DNA of 64,000 nucleotides, from positions 310,001 through 374,000 of the forward strand of contig FOEZ01000002.1 in NCBI GenBank assembly GCA_900110595.1. Reading direction: 5' to 3'. Positions 17,004 to 25,230 of this stretch are shown here, in pieces; position 1 is the first letter of the stretch; each line of letters opens with the position of its first letter. This DNA comes from Arthrobacter sp. OV608. Lineage in GTDB: Bacteria > Actinomycetota > Actinomycetes > Actinomycetales > Micrococcaceae. The notes beneath the pieces were generated by a model, which worked only from the letters and a program-made list of their open reading frames with translations, ran no database searches and was not told the DNA's origin. Position numbers and translations under genes: made by a program.

Positions 17004-18424
17004 CCGCACACCACGAGCCGGTACACGCAGTTCGGGACTCTCCTGCCTCCGGTCCCCTGCCCGATCCCTACACCCCGGGGCACGGGTCCGCGGAGTATCA
17101 GGTTTCGCGCTACGAGCTGTACCTGGACTACCGCGTTTCCACGAACCGCTTGTCCGGCCATGCGGCCATCGCGGCGCGTTCCTCAGTCTTTTTGGACAGG
17201 GTGGTCCTGAACCTTGCCGGGCTGCGGGTGCTGAAAGTCCAGCTGGACGGGCAGCGGGTCCAGCGGTTCAGCCAGCGCGGCAACCAGTTGATCATCGTCC
17301 CGGCCAGGCCGCTGCCCGGCGGCACGGACTTCAGCCTGGACATCCGCTACGACGGCACACCCGGACCCTTGCGCGGGAACTGGGGCGAGGTGGGCTGGGA
17401 AGAGCTCACGGACGGGGTGCTGGTAGCCGGGCAGCCCACCGGCGCGCCGTCGTGGTTTCCCTGCAACGACCACCCCAGTCATAAGGCCAGCTTCGGGTTC
17501 ACCATCACCACCGACTCCAATTACCGGGTGGTCTGCAACGGCGTGCTGGTCTCCCGCCATGCGAAGGCCAGCCGGGAAACCTGGGTGTTTGAACAAGCCG
17601 AACCGATGGCTACGTATCTGGCCACCGTGCAGATCGGGCGCTACGACCTCCGGCAGCTGGACCCCGCTGTCCATTCCCCTTCCCACCGGGCTGACGTCCC
17701 GGACGGCTTGGGTGTCCCGGACGGCTTGGGTGTTTCTGTGCCGCAGTACGTCGCGGCGCCACCGGCCCTGATGTCCTCCGCCACGGCGGCCCTCGCCCGC
17801 CAGGGCCAGATGATGGAGACCTTCGAGGCCTGCTTCGGTCCGTACCCGTTCGCCGGCTATACCGTGGTGGTGGCCGACGATCCGCTCGAGATCCCGCTGG
17901 AAGCCCAGTCCCTTTCCGTTTTCGGTCCCAACCATCTCAACCAGCAGTGGAACGACCAGCGGCTCATCGCCCACGAACTGGCCCATCAGTGGTTCGGGAA
18001 CTCCCTCACTGCCACCACATGGGCCGATATCTGGCTGCATGAAGGATTCGCCTGCTATGCCGAATGGATCTGGTCCGAGGCCTCCGGGAACCTTCCGGCT
18101 TCCCAGCGGGCCGCGGCGGCCTGGCAGGGACTCGCTGTCCAGGCCCAGGACCTGCTGGTGGGTGACCCCTCACCGGAGTTGATGTTCGATGACCGGGTCT
18201 ACAAGCGCGGCGCCCTTGCCCTCCATGCGGTGCGGCGGACAGCCGGGGACGTGCTGTTCTTCGAACTCCTTCGACGGTGGACGGAAAGCTTCCGCCATGG
18301 CGGGGTCACAACAGCGGACTTTATGGACACTGCGGACCGTACCTGCGCGGAAGTCCGGGGATTCAGTGCCCGCGCCATCCTCACGCCGTGGCTCTACGAG
18401 GAAGCACTCCCTCCGCTGCCATGA
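17000..18424 (+). CDS. M1-family zinc aminopeptidase
   Basis: 474 residues. The zinc site is complete: HELAHQW at 325-331 and the third ligand E348 in LHEGFACYAEW. The exopeptidase GxMEN region appears as the variant PLEIPLEAQSLS. The N-terminal beta domain with NWGEVGWEELTDGVLVAGQPTGAPSWFPCNDHP is typical of this actinobacterial subgroup. No signal peptide is visible, so it is probably cytoplasmic. GTG 17000 overlaps the NRPS stop by four bases and GGGAGG lies just upstream. Because epsilon-poly-lysine producers carry product-degrading aminopeptidases, it may trim or detoxify the NRPS product; this is inference. A short duplicated DGLGVPDGLGV stretch occurs near residue 236. Confidence 0.92.
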   Translation: MTAHHEPVHAVRDSPASGPLPDPYTPGHGSAEYQVSRYELYLDYRVSTNRLSGHAAIAARSSVFLDRVVLNLAGLRVLKVQLDGQRVQRFSQRGNQLIIVPARPLPGGTDFSLDIRYDGTPGPLRGNWGEVGWEELTDGVLVAGQPTGAPSWFPCNDHPSHKASFGFTITTDSNYRVVCNGVLVSRHAKASRETWVFEQAEPMATYLATVQIGRYDLRQLDPAVHSPSHRADVPDGLGVPDGLGVSVPQYVAAPPALMSSATAALARQGQMMETFEACFGPYPFAGYTVVVADDPLEIPLEAQSLSVFGPNHLNQQWNDQRLIAHELAHQWFGNSLTATTWADIWLHEGFACYAEWIWSEASGNLPASQRAAAAWQGLAVQAQDLLVGDPSPELMFDDRVYKRGALALHAVRRTAGDVLFFELLRRWTESFRHGGVTTADFMDTADRTCAEVRGFSARAILTPWLYEEALPPLP

Positions 18425-19143
18425 CCCCTGCCGCAGCCCCTCAGGGACTTTCGCTGGCGGCGGTGCGGCTGTCCGGCGTCGACCTTGGCTTGGAACATGT
18501 GCTCGACGACGACGAGGTGGCCCGGGCGGGCATGTTCCGCTCCCAGGCGCTCCGGGACAGGTTCGTGGCTGGCCGGATAGCGCTCAGGCTGCACATCGGC
18601 GCGCTGACCGGCGACAGTCCGGGCTCGCTGCAGGCGCTTTACAGCTGTCCGTCCTGCCTGAACCGGGACATCCCGGGGCACGGGATTCCGGGCTATCGCG
18701 TCCCCTCGCGGACCAGTCCCCTGCGAGTCAGCCTCAGCAGGTCAGAGGATTGGTGCCTCGTGGCTGCCTGCCTCGATGACGGGGTGGCCGGCGTCGGCGT
18801 GGACCTCGAAGCTGAATCTTCTGCTGGTTTGGACGGAGTCCAGTCCGTGGCCATGACCGAAAACGAGCGTGAGAAGCTCCGGCACGTGGCGCCCGCGCTG
18901 AGGCCTGCCTTGATGACCCGGCTCTGGGTCCGCAAGGAAGCCGTCCTCAAGGCTCTCGGGACCGGACTGGCCCGGGATCCCGCCAGGGTTGATGTTGCCG
19001 GGCCGATCCCCCGCCTATTTGATGAACCGCCCCTGCAGGGGCGCTGGCAGCTTGAAGACCTGGACCCTTCCACGGTTGGCCTGCCGGACGAGTTCACGGC
19101 TGCCTGCGCCATCCGGATACTGCCAGGCCCCGAACCCAAGTAG
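18421..19143 (+). CDS. 4'-phosphopantetheinyl transferase (Sfp-like)
   Basis: 240 residues with the family signatures GVGVDLEAE (about 123-131, Mg-binding) and WVRKEAVLKALGTGL (about 168-182). It transfers phosphopantetheine from CoA to carrier-domain serines. Its ATG overlaps the M1 peptidase stop, making a three-gene coupled operon with the Pls/PosA synthetase, whose carrier domain is the obvious substrate. It could also prime the carrier domain of the truncated gene at the left edge. The stop codon lies in the base of a long hairpin. Confidence 0.93.
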   Translation: MTPAAAPQGLSLAAVRLSGVDLGLEHVLDDDEVARAGMFRSQALRDRFVAGRIALRLHIGALTGDSPGSLQALYSCPSCLNRDIPGHGIPGYRVPSRTSPLRVSLSRSEDWCLVAACLDDGVAGVGVDLEAESSAGLDGVQSVAMTENEREKLRHVAPALRPALMTRLWVRKEAVLKALGTGLARDPARVDVAGPIPRLFDEPPLQGRWQLEDLDPSTVGLPDEFTAACAIRILPGPEPK

Positions 19144-19194
19144 GTAGCAGTAAGTGTCGTTTTCAGGGCTGAAAACGACACTTACTGCTATCTA
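19141..19194. terminator. Long perfect hairpin covering the PPTase stop codon
   Basis: A 22-bp perfect stem (TAGCAGTAAGTGTCGTTTTC and beyond, with its complement) with a two-base loop extends further with near-complete pairing down to the TAG stop at 19141-19143. It is positioned as the terminator of the NRPS operon. Its AT-richer stem is unlike the flanking coding DNA, so it may also be a mobile palindromic repeat. Confidence 0.7.
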
Positions 19195-19264
19195 CTTGGG
19201 CAAGTTGGCGGGCGGGGGAGAGAGGGCTCTTGACTCTCCACCGCGCCGCCCCCAAACTTTGGCA

Positions 19265-19453
19265 ATGACGAATGAACCCGAAGCCCTCATCGCCGTGGTC
19301 AACCGGCTCGCTGCGCGCTTTCCTGACGAACAGCGCTCGGTTATTGAGGACATTGTGGCTGAGGAACACGGCCTGCTCGACGGCGGGCACATCCGGGACT
19401 ACGTCCCCGTACTTGTGGAGCGGGCGGCGAAGCTCCGGCTCTCCCGCTCGTAG
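19265..19453 (+). CDS. Three-helix-bundle dimerization-domain protein, 62 aa
   Basis: MTNEPEALIAVVNRLAARFP..VIEDIVAEEHGLLDGGHIRDYVPVLVERAAKLRLSRS is a compact all-helical small domain found widely in actinobacteria as a stand-alone protein described as a three-helix-bundle dimerization domain. Function is unknown, though it is often near stress genes. ATG 19265 starts it; upstream residues in the same frame come from the hairpin and are not part of the domain. No clear Shine-Dalgarno sequence is visible. Confidence 0.75.
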   Translation: MTNEPEALIAVVNRLAARFPDEQRSVIEDIVAEEHGLLDGGHIRDYVPVLVERAAKLRLSRS

Positions 19454-19618
19454 CCGGCGGCACCTCCCTGCATGCCCGTTCTGCGCCGACGGGCCCCGGC
19501 CCGCACCACAACGCAATTACGTCAAAGAATTGGGTCTTTTTGATCTAGGCCTGCGGGCCTACCGTGGGAAAACACAGGACGGCCAACCCGGGCTGCCGAA
19601 GTACGGAGGGTCTTAAAG

Positions 19619-19903
19619 ATGACAACGCACGTCGCAGACTGCAGCGTAACCAACTGTTCCTTCAATGACCACACCAACTGCAACGCCGCAGCCATTACCG
19701 TCAGCGGCGCCGAAAACCACGCCCAGTGCGCAACATTCATCGACACCGGCATGCACGGCGGCCTGCCCAAGGTGCTCGCCGACGTCGGAGCCTGCCAGCG
19801 AAGCGAATGCGTCCACAACGACCACCTGATGTGCAACGCACCTGAAGTCCGTGTGGGCCCCGGGGCGGACAACGCCGACTGCCTCACCTACTCACACAGC
19901 TGA
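19619..19903 (+). CDS. DUF1540 protein with two Cys-rich repeats
   Basis: 94 residues. Two copies of a short Cys module are visible: CSVTNCSFNDHTNCNAAAITV..C and CQRSECVHNDHLMCNAPEVRV..C, each with four Cys spaced to bind a metal ion. DUF1540 proteins are small, uncharacterised and thought to be metal binding. GGAGGG precedes ATG 19619. It is transcribed alone and ends at a dispersed hairpin repeat that also lies after the convergent ligase gene. Confidence 0.9.
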   Translation: MTTHVADCSVTNCSFNDHTNCNAAAITVSGAENHAQCATFIDTGMHGGLPKVLADVGACQRSECVHNDHLMCNAPEVRVGPGADNADCLTYSHS

Positions 19904-19914
19904 CCTTCAAGACC

Positions 19915-19958
19915 CCGGTGGTTGAGCCCGTCGAGGTTTCGACAGGCTCAACCACCCG
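19915..19958. repeat. TTGAGCC/TCGA hairpin repeat between convergent genes
   Basis: GGTGGTTGAGCCCGTCGA and its near-perfect complement form an 18-bp stem around four bases. The same sequence in partial, tandem form occurs inside the M20 peptidase gene at 22122-22163. Its place between two convergent stops fits a bidirectional terminator, but the second location shows it is a dispersed element. Confidence 0.8.
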
Positions 19959-19976
19959 GGCTTTTCTTTGCCCGGC

Positions 19977-21149
19977 CTACTCTGCCGCCACCCACACCGT
20001 GCAGTCCGCAGCATCGGCAACCACGGCCTCAAGCTCCCCGGCGCGGTGCAGCACTTCCAGCTGCCGGGACGCCCCTGTGCCCAAGGCAAGCACGTCGTCG
20101 ACCAGTTCCTCCACCCGGCCCAGGTCCCCCATGTCCTCCAAAGCCTCGCGGATGTGATCCAGCAGCACATTCACCACCGCGAGCGCGGACGCGGGTTGCA
20201 AAGTCAGCGGGTCCAGCAGTTCCCCGCGCAGCCCCCACCGGCTCGCTTTCCAGGTGGCCAGCCGCACGAGCCCTGTCGGTACGGCCACGGGCGGGACGCC
20301 TGCCCGCCATTCCCGGGCGGCCGTCTCCACCAGTCCGCGCGCAATTCCTGCCAGCAGCACAGCGTTCTGCGGGCGCAGGCACACATCGGCAATCCGGATC
20401 TCAACGGTCGGGTAATGCCGGGACAGCCGCGCGTCGAAATACACCATGCCTTCGTCCAGCAGGACACCGGTGCTCACCATGTCATGCACCAGCTGGTGGT
20501 ACGCCTCCGGCGAGCCGAGGATATCCAGCGGCCCGGCGGACGGCCACCGGCTCCACACCTGCGCCCGGTAGCTGGCATAACCGCTGTCCTGCCCGTGCCA
20601 GAACGGCGAATTCGCGCTGAGCGCGCTGAGCACCGGAAGCCAGGTGCGGATGCGGTCCAGCACTGCCACGCCCTCATCGTCCGAGTCCACGGCGACGTGG
20701 ATGTGGCAGCCGCAGGTGAGCTGTTCCCTGGCGGTCAGCCCGTACTCCTCGGTCATGGCAATAAAACGGCGCAGCTGCACCGGATGGGGATCAGTGGGCA
20801 GGGGTGATGTTCCCAGGGCCGCAGCGCGCACCCCAACCCTGCGCGCTTCTGCGTCCGCCATGGCCCGCCCCAGGATGATGTCCGCCTCGAGCGTTGCCAT
20901 GGTGGCGTGTGGAGGGGTGACCACCTCGATCATTTCCTGCTGGAATTCGGCCGTGAGGACGGGTCCGCCGCCGGGACCGGCCGGGCGTTTGTAGCCCTCC
21001 AGCAGCCCTGCGGCCAGAGGCACGGGCTCCCCCGTCTCCGGACTTACCAGCAGCAGTTCCTCCTCCATGCCAAACGTACGACGGCGGCGCTCGCCTCCGC
21101 GGCTGCCGTCAGTTGCCGCCGGGGTGCTTTCCGCTCCTGAGCCGTCCAT
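19977..21149 (-). CDS. Carboxylate-amine ligase / glutamate-cysteine ligase 2 (YbdK-like)
   Basis: 390 residues. The N-terminal RRTFGMEEELLLVSPETGEP, the QEMIEVVTPPHATM strand, TCGCHIHVAVDSDDEG, and YFDARLSRHYPTVEIRIADVCLRPQNAVLLAGIARGLV are all typical of the GCS2/YbdK ATP-dependent ligase family. Family enzymes join glutamate or similar carboxylates to an amine. The substrate is uncertain because actinobacteria use mycothiol rather than glutathione. ATG 21149 has AAGGA eight bases upstream. It follows the M20 peptidase by 16 bp, so the two are probably co-transcribed. Confidence 0.9.
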   Translation of the reverse strand: MDGSGAESTPAATDGSRGGERRRRTFGMEEELLLVSPETGEPVPLAAGLLEGYKRPAGPGGGPVLTAEFQQEMIEVVTPPHATMATLEADIILGRAMADAEARRVGVRAAALGTSPLPTDPHPVQLRRFIAMTEEYGLTAREQLTCGCHIHVAVDSDDEGVAVLDRIRTWLPVLSALSANSPFWHGQDSGYASYRAQVWSRWPSAGPLDILGSPEAYHQLVHDMVSTGVLLDEGMVYFDARLSRHYPTVEIRIADVCLRPQNAVLLAGIARGLVETAAREWRAGVPPVAVPTGLVRLATWKASRWGLRGELLDPLTLQPASALAVVNVLLDHIREALEDMGDLGRVEELVDDVLALGTGASRQLEVLHRAGELEAVVADAADCTVWVAAE

Positions 21150-21165
21150 CGCCGTCGTCCTTCTG

Positions 21166-22725
21166 TCATTCCATCCGGGCCAGTTCGTCCCAGAAACCTG
21201 CAAGCGTGACTGCGCCGTTCACCAGGACCGCAAGGTTGGCGCTCTCGTCGCTGTCGTGCCAGTGGTCCTCCACCAGGCCGGTGCCGAAAAACAGGACAGG
21301 AGCATCCAGGGCCCTGGCGAGCAGCTCGGCAGGACCACCGCCGGCGTTGCCCATCCTGCCCACGGCGGCGGACTGGAAGCCCCGGCCCATGGCCCGTTCC
21401 AGCGCGGAAACCGCCGGATGGTCCGGGGTCCGGTACGCCTCCTGCCCTGTCTCCAGGTCCACGCTGAAGGTGTGACCGAAGCTGTCCCCGATAGTGGACT
21501 CCACCCACTGCCGCAACAGCTCCGCCACCTTTTCCACCCGCTGCCCGGGCACGGTCCGGAAGCTCAGGTCCGCCGAGGCCACGGCCGGCACGGCCGCACG
21601 TGAAACCCCGATAGGGTCCCCGGCGATGAGGGACGTGACCTCGACGGCGGGACGCAGCCACAGCCGTTCCAGCACCGTATACCCCTGCTCGCCCGTGACC
21701 GCGCCGGATTCGGACCGCTTCAGCCAGTCCTCCTCGCTGAAGGGAAGCTCCGCGAGCGCCTGCCGCAGGTCCTCCGGGGGCGGCTCGACGTCGTCGTAAA
21801 AACCCGGAACAGCAATGCGGCCTTCCCCATCGTGCAGGAGCGCCAGCAGCCGGCCCAGCTCGAAGGCAGGATTGGGGGCGTTCCCGGACACGGCGCCGCT
21901 GTGGACATCCCGCTCCGGCCCGAACACTTTCAGGCTGGCGGAGAGCATGCCGCGCAGGCTCACGCAGACGGCGGGATGGTCCTCGCGCCACAGCAGGGTG
22001 TCGGAGAAGAGCACCACGTCCGCCTGCAACCGGTCCCCCTGCTCCTCCAGCAACTTGGCCATATGCGGCGAGCCGCCTTCCTCCTCGCCCTCGACCAGGT
22101 ACTTCAGGTTGACGGCGGGCGCGGTGGTTGAGCCTGCCCCGGTGGTTGAGCCCGTCGAAACCGCGTTGGAGTGAGAGAGGGTTTGGGTTTTGGCCGCATT
22201 AAGTGAGAGGGCGTCCGGGTTTTGGGGGCCAGAAGTGATAGAGCGTTGATGCAGGTGGGCGCGCACCGACCACAGGTGGGCCAGGACCTGGCCCTTGGCG
22301 TCGGAGCTCCCGCGGCCGTACAGCCTGCCGTCGCGCACTACGGGTTCGAACGGCGCCGTTTGCTCCCAGTTCTCCGCCTTAACGGCGCGGACGTCGTGAT
22401 GGCTGTAGACCAGGACCGTGGGGGCTCCGGGCGCCTCGCACCATTCCGCGTAAACAGCATGCGACTCCCCGGTGGGCAGCACTTCCACCGTGGGGAAACC
22501 GACGCCACGGAACGCCGCCGCCAGCCAATTGGCCGATCGGAGCAGGTCCTGCGCGTGCTCCGGCACTCCCAACACGCCGGGCACGCGCACCCACTCCGCC
22601 AGCTGCCCTTCCAACTCGCCCTGCCGCGACCGGACGAAGGCGTGAAGGTCCGAACCGCCGTCGTGATCCTCGTCGGGATGCTCCCGGCCGCCGTCGTGGT
22701 CACGCAAGCCGTGGTGCTGCTCCAC
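21166..22725 (-). CDS. M20-family dipeptidase with in-frame repeat insertion
   Basis: 519 residues. The M20 metal ligands are recognisable: SHHDVRA (about 108-114), SSDAKG with D142, EGEEEGGS (212-218) and the late H of VEDHWHDSDESANL. The dimerisation domain around 240-370 carries GMLSASLKVFGPERDVHSGAVSG. These enzymes cleave dipeptides with two metal ions. Residues about 160-200 are a Ser/Thr/Gln-rich block (SITSGPQNPDALSLNAAKTQ and onward), unlike the family and encoded entirely by dispersed repeat sequence. The GTG start lies three bases after the stop of the preceding small gene. Whether the enzyme tolerates the loop is unknown, but the frame is intact. Confidence 0.9.
   Translation of the reverse strand: MEQHHGLRDHDGGREHPDEDHDGGSDLHAFVRSRQGELEGQLAEWVRVPGVLGVPEHAQDLLRSANWLAAAFRGVGFPTVEVLPTGESHAVYAEWCEAPGAPTVLVYSHHDVRAVKAENWEQTAPFEPVVRDGRLYGRGSSDAKGQVLAHLWSVRAHLHQRSITSGPQNPDALSLNAAKTQTLSHSNAVSTGSTTGAGSTTAPAVNLKYLVEGEEEGGSPHMAKLLEEQGDRLQADVVLFSDTLLWREDHPAVCVSLRGMLSASLKVFGPERDVHSGAVSGNAPNPAFELGRLLALLHDGEGRIAVPGFYDDVEPPPEDLRQALAELPFSEEDWLKRSESGAVTGEQGYTVLERLWLRPAVEVTSLIAGDPIGVSRAAVPAVASADLSFRTVPGQRVEKVAELLRQWVESTIGDSFGHTFSVDLETGQEAYRTPDHPAVSALERAMGRGFQSAAVGRMGNAGGGPAELLARALDAPVLFFGTGLVEDHWHDSDESANLAVLVNGAVTLAGFWDELARME
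22126..22248. repeat. Composite repeat inserted inside the M20 peptidase gene
   Basis: It contains tandem GGTGGTTGAGCC units, a TTGAGCCCGTCGAAACC half-hairpin as at 19915-19958, GCATTAAGTGAGAGGGCGTCC that nearly matches 40182-40202, and AAGTGATAGAGCGTTG that matches 41474-41485. Its length preserves the reading frame. Normal family sequence resumes on both sides. Confidence 0.75.
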
Positions 22726-22728
22726 GGT

Positions 22729-23082
22729 TTACCGTGGCTGGGCCGGGTTGGTGGGAACCCCCTGGGACGGCGGGTTGACGGGAGGTCCCGGCACGTTGGC
22801 CGTCTGCGGGGTGTCCGGCTGGCCGGTGTTGACCTCAGGGGTACTGGGCGTCCGTGGGCCGCGGGGCTCTGCGCCGCCCTGCAGGTCGTGGAGCCTCTTC
22901 TCCAGGATCTGCATGATGGGCAGCCGGTTTCCGTGGGCCTTCTCGTACGTGATCAGCTGCGCTACGTCTGCCTCCTCCAGGCCGGAAATGCGCGACGGCA
23001 GCGTTCCCGCCGGCAAGTGGTCGTAGTCCGGGAGGGGAAGTTCGCTGTGCTGCGGGACATTGTTCTCGGGTACATGGTTCAT
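22729..23082 (-). CDS. Small acidic protein with helical domain and Pro-rich tail
   Basis: 117 residues. Residues 15-70 (LPLPDYDHLPAGTLPSRISG.LEEADVAQLITYEKAHGNRLPIMQILEKRLHDLQ) are a two-helix domain common in actinobacteria, of the type classified as DUF8129 and found in lipid-droplet-associated proteins. The remainder is a Pro/Thr-rich disordered tail. Function is unknown. AAGGAG lies upstream of ATG 23082. It is followed almost directly by the M20 gene, suggesting one transcript. Confidence 0.8.
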   Translation of the reverse strand: MNHVPENNVPQHSELPLPDYDHLPAGTLPSRISGLEEADVAQLITYEKAHGNRLPIMQILEKRLHDLQGGAEPRGPRTPSTPEVNTGQPDTPQTANVPGPPVNPPSQGVPTNPAQPR

Positions 23083-23115
23083 GGGTGTTCAACTCCTTAT
23101 GTCAGGTCAACAGCG

Positions 23116-23523
23116 TCATGTCAGTGAGGCCAGCAGCGCGCCGCATGCCTGTTCGCAGCGCCGGCACGCTTCGGCGCAGATCTGGCAGTGGTCATGCATG
23201 TCCGCGTGCTTTTCGCATTCCTCCGCACAGGCTTTGCAGGCGGTCCGGCAGGCTTCCACCAGCGCCCGGGTGATGGTGCGGTCGGACCCGGTGAGCCGTG
23301 ACAGCACCTTTCCGGTGGTCGCGCAGATGTCCGCGCAGTCCAAGTCTGTCCGGATGCACTTGGCCAGCTCCGCCACCATGTCCTCGCCGAGGCAGGCGTC
23401 CGCGCAGCCAGTGCACGACTGGGCGCATTCGTAGCAGGCGCTATTGCACTCGGACAGGGTGGCGACATCAATATCGCCGAGGTCCTTGGGATATGCGTCA
23501 ATCATGGACCGGATGTGGGTCAT
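23116..23523 (-). CDS. Four-helix-bundle copper-binding protein (DUF326, Csp-like)
   Basis: 135 residues very rich in Cys and His placed along helices: CNSACYECAQSCTGCADACLG, CIRTDLDCADICATTG, CRTACKACAEECEKHADMHDHC, CAEACRRCEQACG. This spacing is that of cytosolic copper storage proteins, which fill a four-helix core with Cu(I) thiolates. No signal peptide is present. GGAAGGAG precedes ATG 23523. A TAAG-N4-CTTA palindrome lies in the promoter region at 23569-23580. It complements the copper exporter and DUF305 genes at 36-40 kb. Confidence 0.93.
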   Translation of the reverse strand: MTHIRSMIDAYPKDLGDIDVATLSECNSACYECAQSCTGCADACLGEDMVAELAKCIRTDLDCADICATTGKVLSRLTGSDRTITRALVEACRTACKACAEECEKHADMHDHCQICAEACRRCEQACGALLASLT

Positions 23524-23756
23524 GCTGTTCTCCTTCCCTTGGCTTCCCCAAGTCGCCAACCCTATTGATAAGCACACTTACTTGTTTTACGGTACCGGGA
23601 TGGCCGCCGCTGGTACAGAGTGCGGAGCCCCCTTCCCGTCGGCGGGATGGGGCACGGCAAATGAGGCTAGAGCGGCCCGGATGCCGTCAGAGCCGCTGAC
23701 CATGTTTCATTCCATGCGCGCAGAGGGATCCTTTGGGAGCGACTCGCGCACGCCGT

Positions 23757-24035
23757 TCAGCCTTCCAGATTGGCGATCCGGCCCAAGTCGGCTGACAGGC
23801 TCAACTTTGCGCCGCCGTCATCATTGCCCTCCAGATGGTTGTAAAGGAACCCCAGAAGTTCCACTGCCCTGCGGTTCAGCCGGCGCGACTCCTCCAGGTC
23901 CCGGTCCAGCCGGGCAATCTCGGCCCGCAACTCCGCGACGTCCGTGGCGGCTATGGCCAGCCGGAGGTTGATCTCTTCCAACGGATCACTCAGGGGCTCG
24001 TGCTCGTGAATGGCCTCAATCAGGGGATCATGCAT
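23757..24035 (-). CDS. Hypothetical acidic coiled-coil protein, 92 aa
   Basis: The sequence has a long heptad-like helix (LAIAATDVAELRAEIARLDRDLEESRRLNRRAVELLGFLYNHL), preceded by an acidic stretch and followed by a short tail. No family is recognised. Only a weak GAG-type ribosome site precedes ATG 24035, but the protein-like composition and GC-rich third positions support coding. It is transcribed alone, divergent from the gene at 24536. Confidence 0.6.
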   Translation of the reverse strand: MHDPLIEAIHEHEPLSDPLEEINLRLAIAATDVAELRAEIARLDRDLEESRRLNRRAVELLGFLYNHLEGNDDGGAKLSLSADLGRIANLEG

Positions 24036-24535
24036 GGCAGGGGCTCACTTTCAATCGACTGCAGCCTCGGCGCCGCCTGGCGCCTCAAGCGGGAACTGGG
24101 GCGTCGGGCACCAAAGGCCGCGCCCGCCGTCGGGCTGGATTCCGCGCTGCCCCGCAACACTGCGGGATAGCGCCAGCCCGAAAGGCGATCGGGCGGACAG
24201 TGCTGGGCATGGGTGCATATGGATTTCAGGGGCATAAAGACCTTTCAGCCAGTTCCCATAGGGCGCAGCCCAGAGGGGCTGCGCACTGACGGGCCCTGCT
24301 TGCCGCCGAATGAAGAACATAATAAGCACCCTTATCAACCCGTGGGAAGACCTTGTTTCCGAACCGCGGATCCTTTTCCGTCCCGGGCTGCCGGCAGCCG
24401 GCTCAACCGGACCGCGCGCTTGAAAATACCCTCCCGCCGCGAGTAAATTCGGAAGTGTGACAGGGATCATTCCCGTCCTCCTGCCGCCCTCCTGCGGAGG
24501 CTGCGGGAGTAGCTGCTGGAGCAGGCCGGTAGCAC
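24036..24535. other. 500-bp divergent intergenic region
   Basis: No convincing gene is seen on either strand; the frames present lack ribosome sites and protein character. It includes an AT-richer patch with ATAAG-CACC-CTTAT at 24322-24335, similar to the TAAG-CACA-CTTA palindrome ahead of the copper-storage gene, which could be a shared regulatory site. Confidence 0.5.
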
Positions 24536-24820
24536 ATGGTGCAGAACCGGATAGAGCGTGAAATGCCGTCCACCCACTTCCAGCAGTTCCTTAATGAAGC
24601 CACCACTACCGACCCTTCGGCGGATCATCCCCTTGGACCTGATTGCCTCTACGGCCTGTATGTCAGTTGGGCCTCGCTGCACGGCTTCCGGGCGAAATCG
24701 GACCAGGCTTTCCGGGCCGGCATGCTCCGGTGCGGCGTGAATCCGAACGACTGCCACCTGCACATGACCGGGGCCGCGGCCGCCGACTACATCCTTTACA
24801 GTTATCCCGCCGTGGCCTGA
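24536..24820 (+). CDS. Hypothetical winged-helix-like protein, 94 aa
   Basis: The body FLNEATT..DPLGPDCLYGLYVSWASLHGFRAKSDQAFRAGMLRCGVNP resembles the short D5/primase-associated winged-helix type domain (LYxxYxxWxxxxGxxPxSxxAFxxxLxxxG) that binds nucleic acid in phage and plasmid primases. Here it is a stand-alone domain. It ends GAAAADYILYSYPAVA. The start could be ATG 24536 or ATG 24563. Its stop overlaps a possible ATG of the next small gene, so the two are likely paired. Function not known. Confidence 0.65.
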   Translation: MVQNRIEREMPSTHFQQFLNEATTTDPSADHPLGPDCLYGLYVSWASLHGFRAKSDQAFRAGMLRCGVNPNDCHLHMTGAAAADYILYSYPAVA

Positions 24821-24849
24821 TGGTGGCCGCCCACGGCAAGGGGACAGCC

Positions 24850-25074
24850 ATGGGATACGATCCGCACGAGCAAGAGGAACGCCGCCAGCTCAACCACATG
24901 CTGCTGGCAGCCGACATCACCGTTGCTGAACTCTGGTTGCGGTACTTCAGCATGAGCGGCATGGCCGGAGAGTATGAGGTGCAGGCCTATGTGGAGGGAC
25001 TGATTTCCCTCCCTTCCCTCCAGCGCAGCCTCCTGGCCATGGCCGCGGAGGAACTTCGAAGCGAGTCGGCCTGA
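24850..25074 (+). CDS. Hypothetical protein, 74 aa
   Basis: MGYDPHEQEERRQLNHMLLAADITVAELWLRYFSMSG.. continues as helices to a C-terminus AMAAEELRSESA. No known family is recognised. AAGGGGA lies five to six bases before ATG 24850; ATG 24820, overlapping the preceding stop, is a longer alternative. Its close packing with the winged-helix-like gene suggests co-expression. Confidence 0.65.
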   Translation: MGYDPHEQEERRQLNHMLLAADITVAELWLRYFSMSGMAGEYEVQAYVEGLISLPSLQRSLLAMAAEELRSESA

Positions 25075-25230
25075 GGCCGGGCGTGAAGGTTACCCCGGGT
25101 ACTGATCCGGAACCCTTTCTTGCGGCTCCTTTCCGCGCTAATCTGGGCTCACAACCCACAGGCCGTATGCCATGGGTCTTTGGGCTCATGCAGTTGGGCC
25201 TCTGGAGCAGATCCGGAGGAGAACCACGCG

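Noticed and set aside
24051..24470. A 139-codon minus-strand frame in the divergent intergenic region
   Set aside because: No ribosome site, mixed composition and no recognisable protein features.
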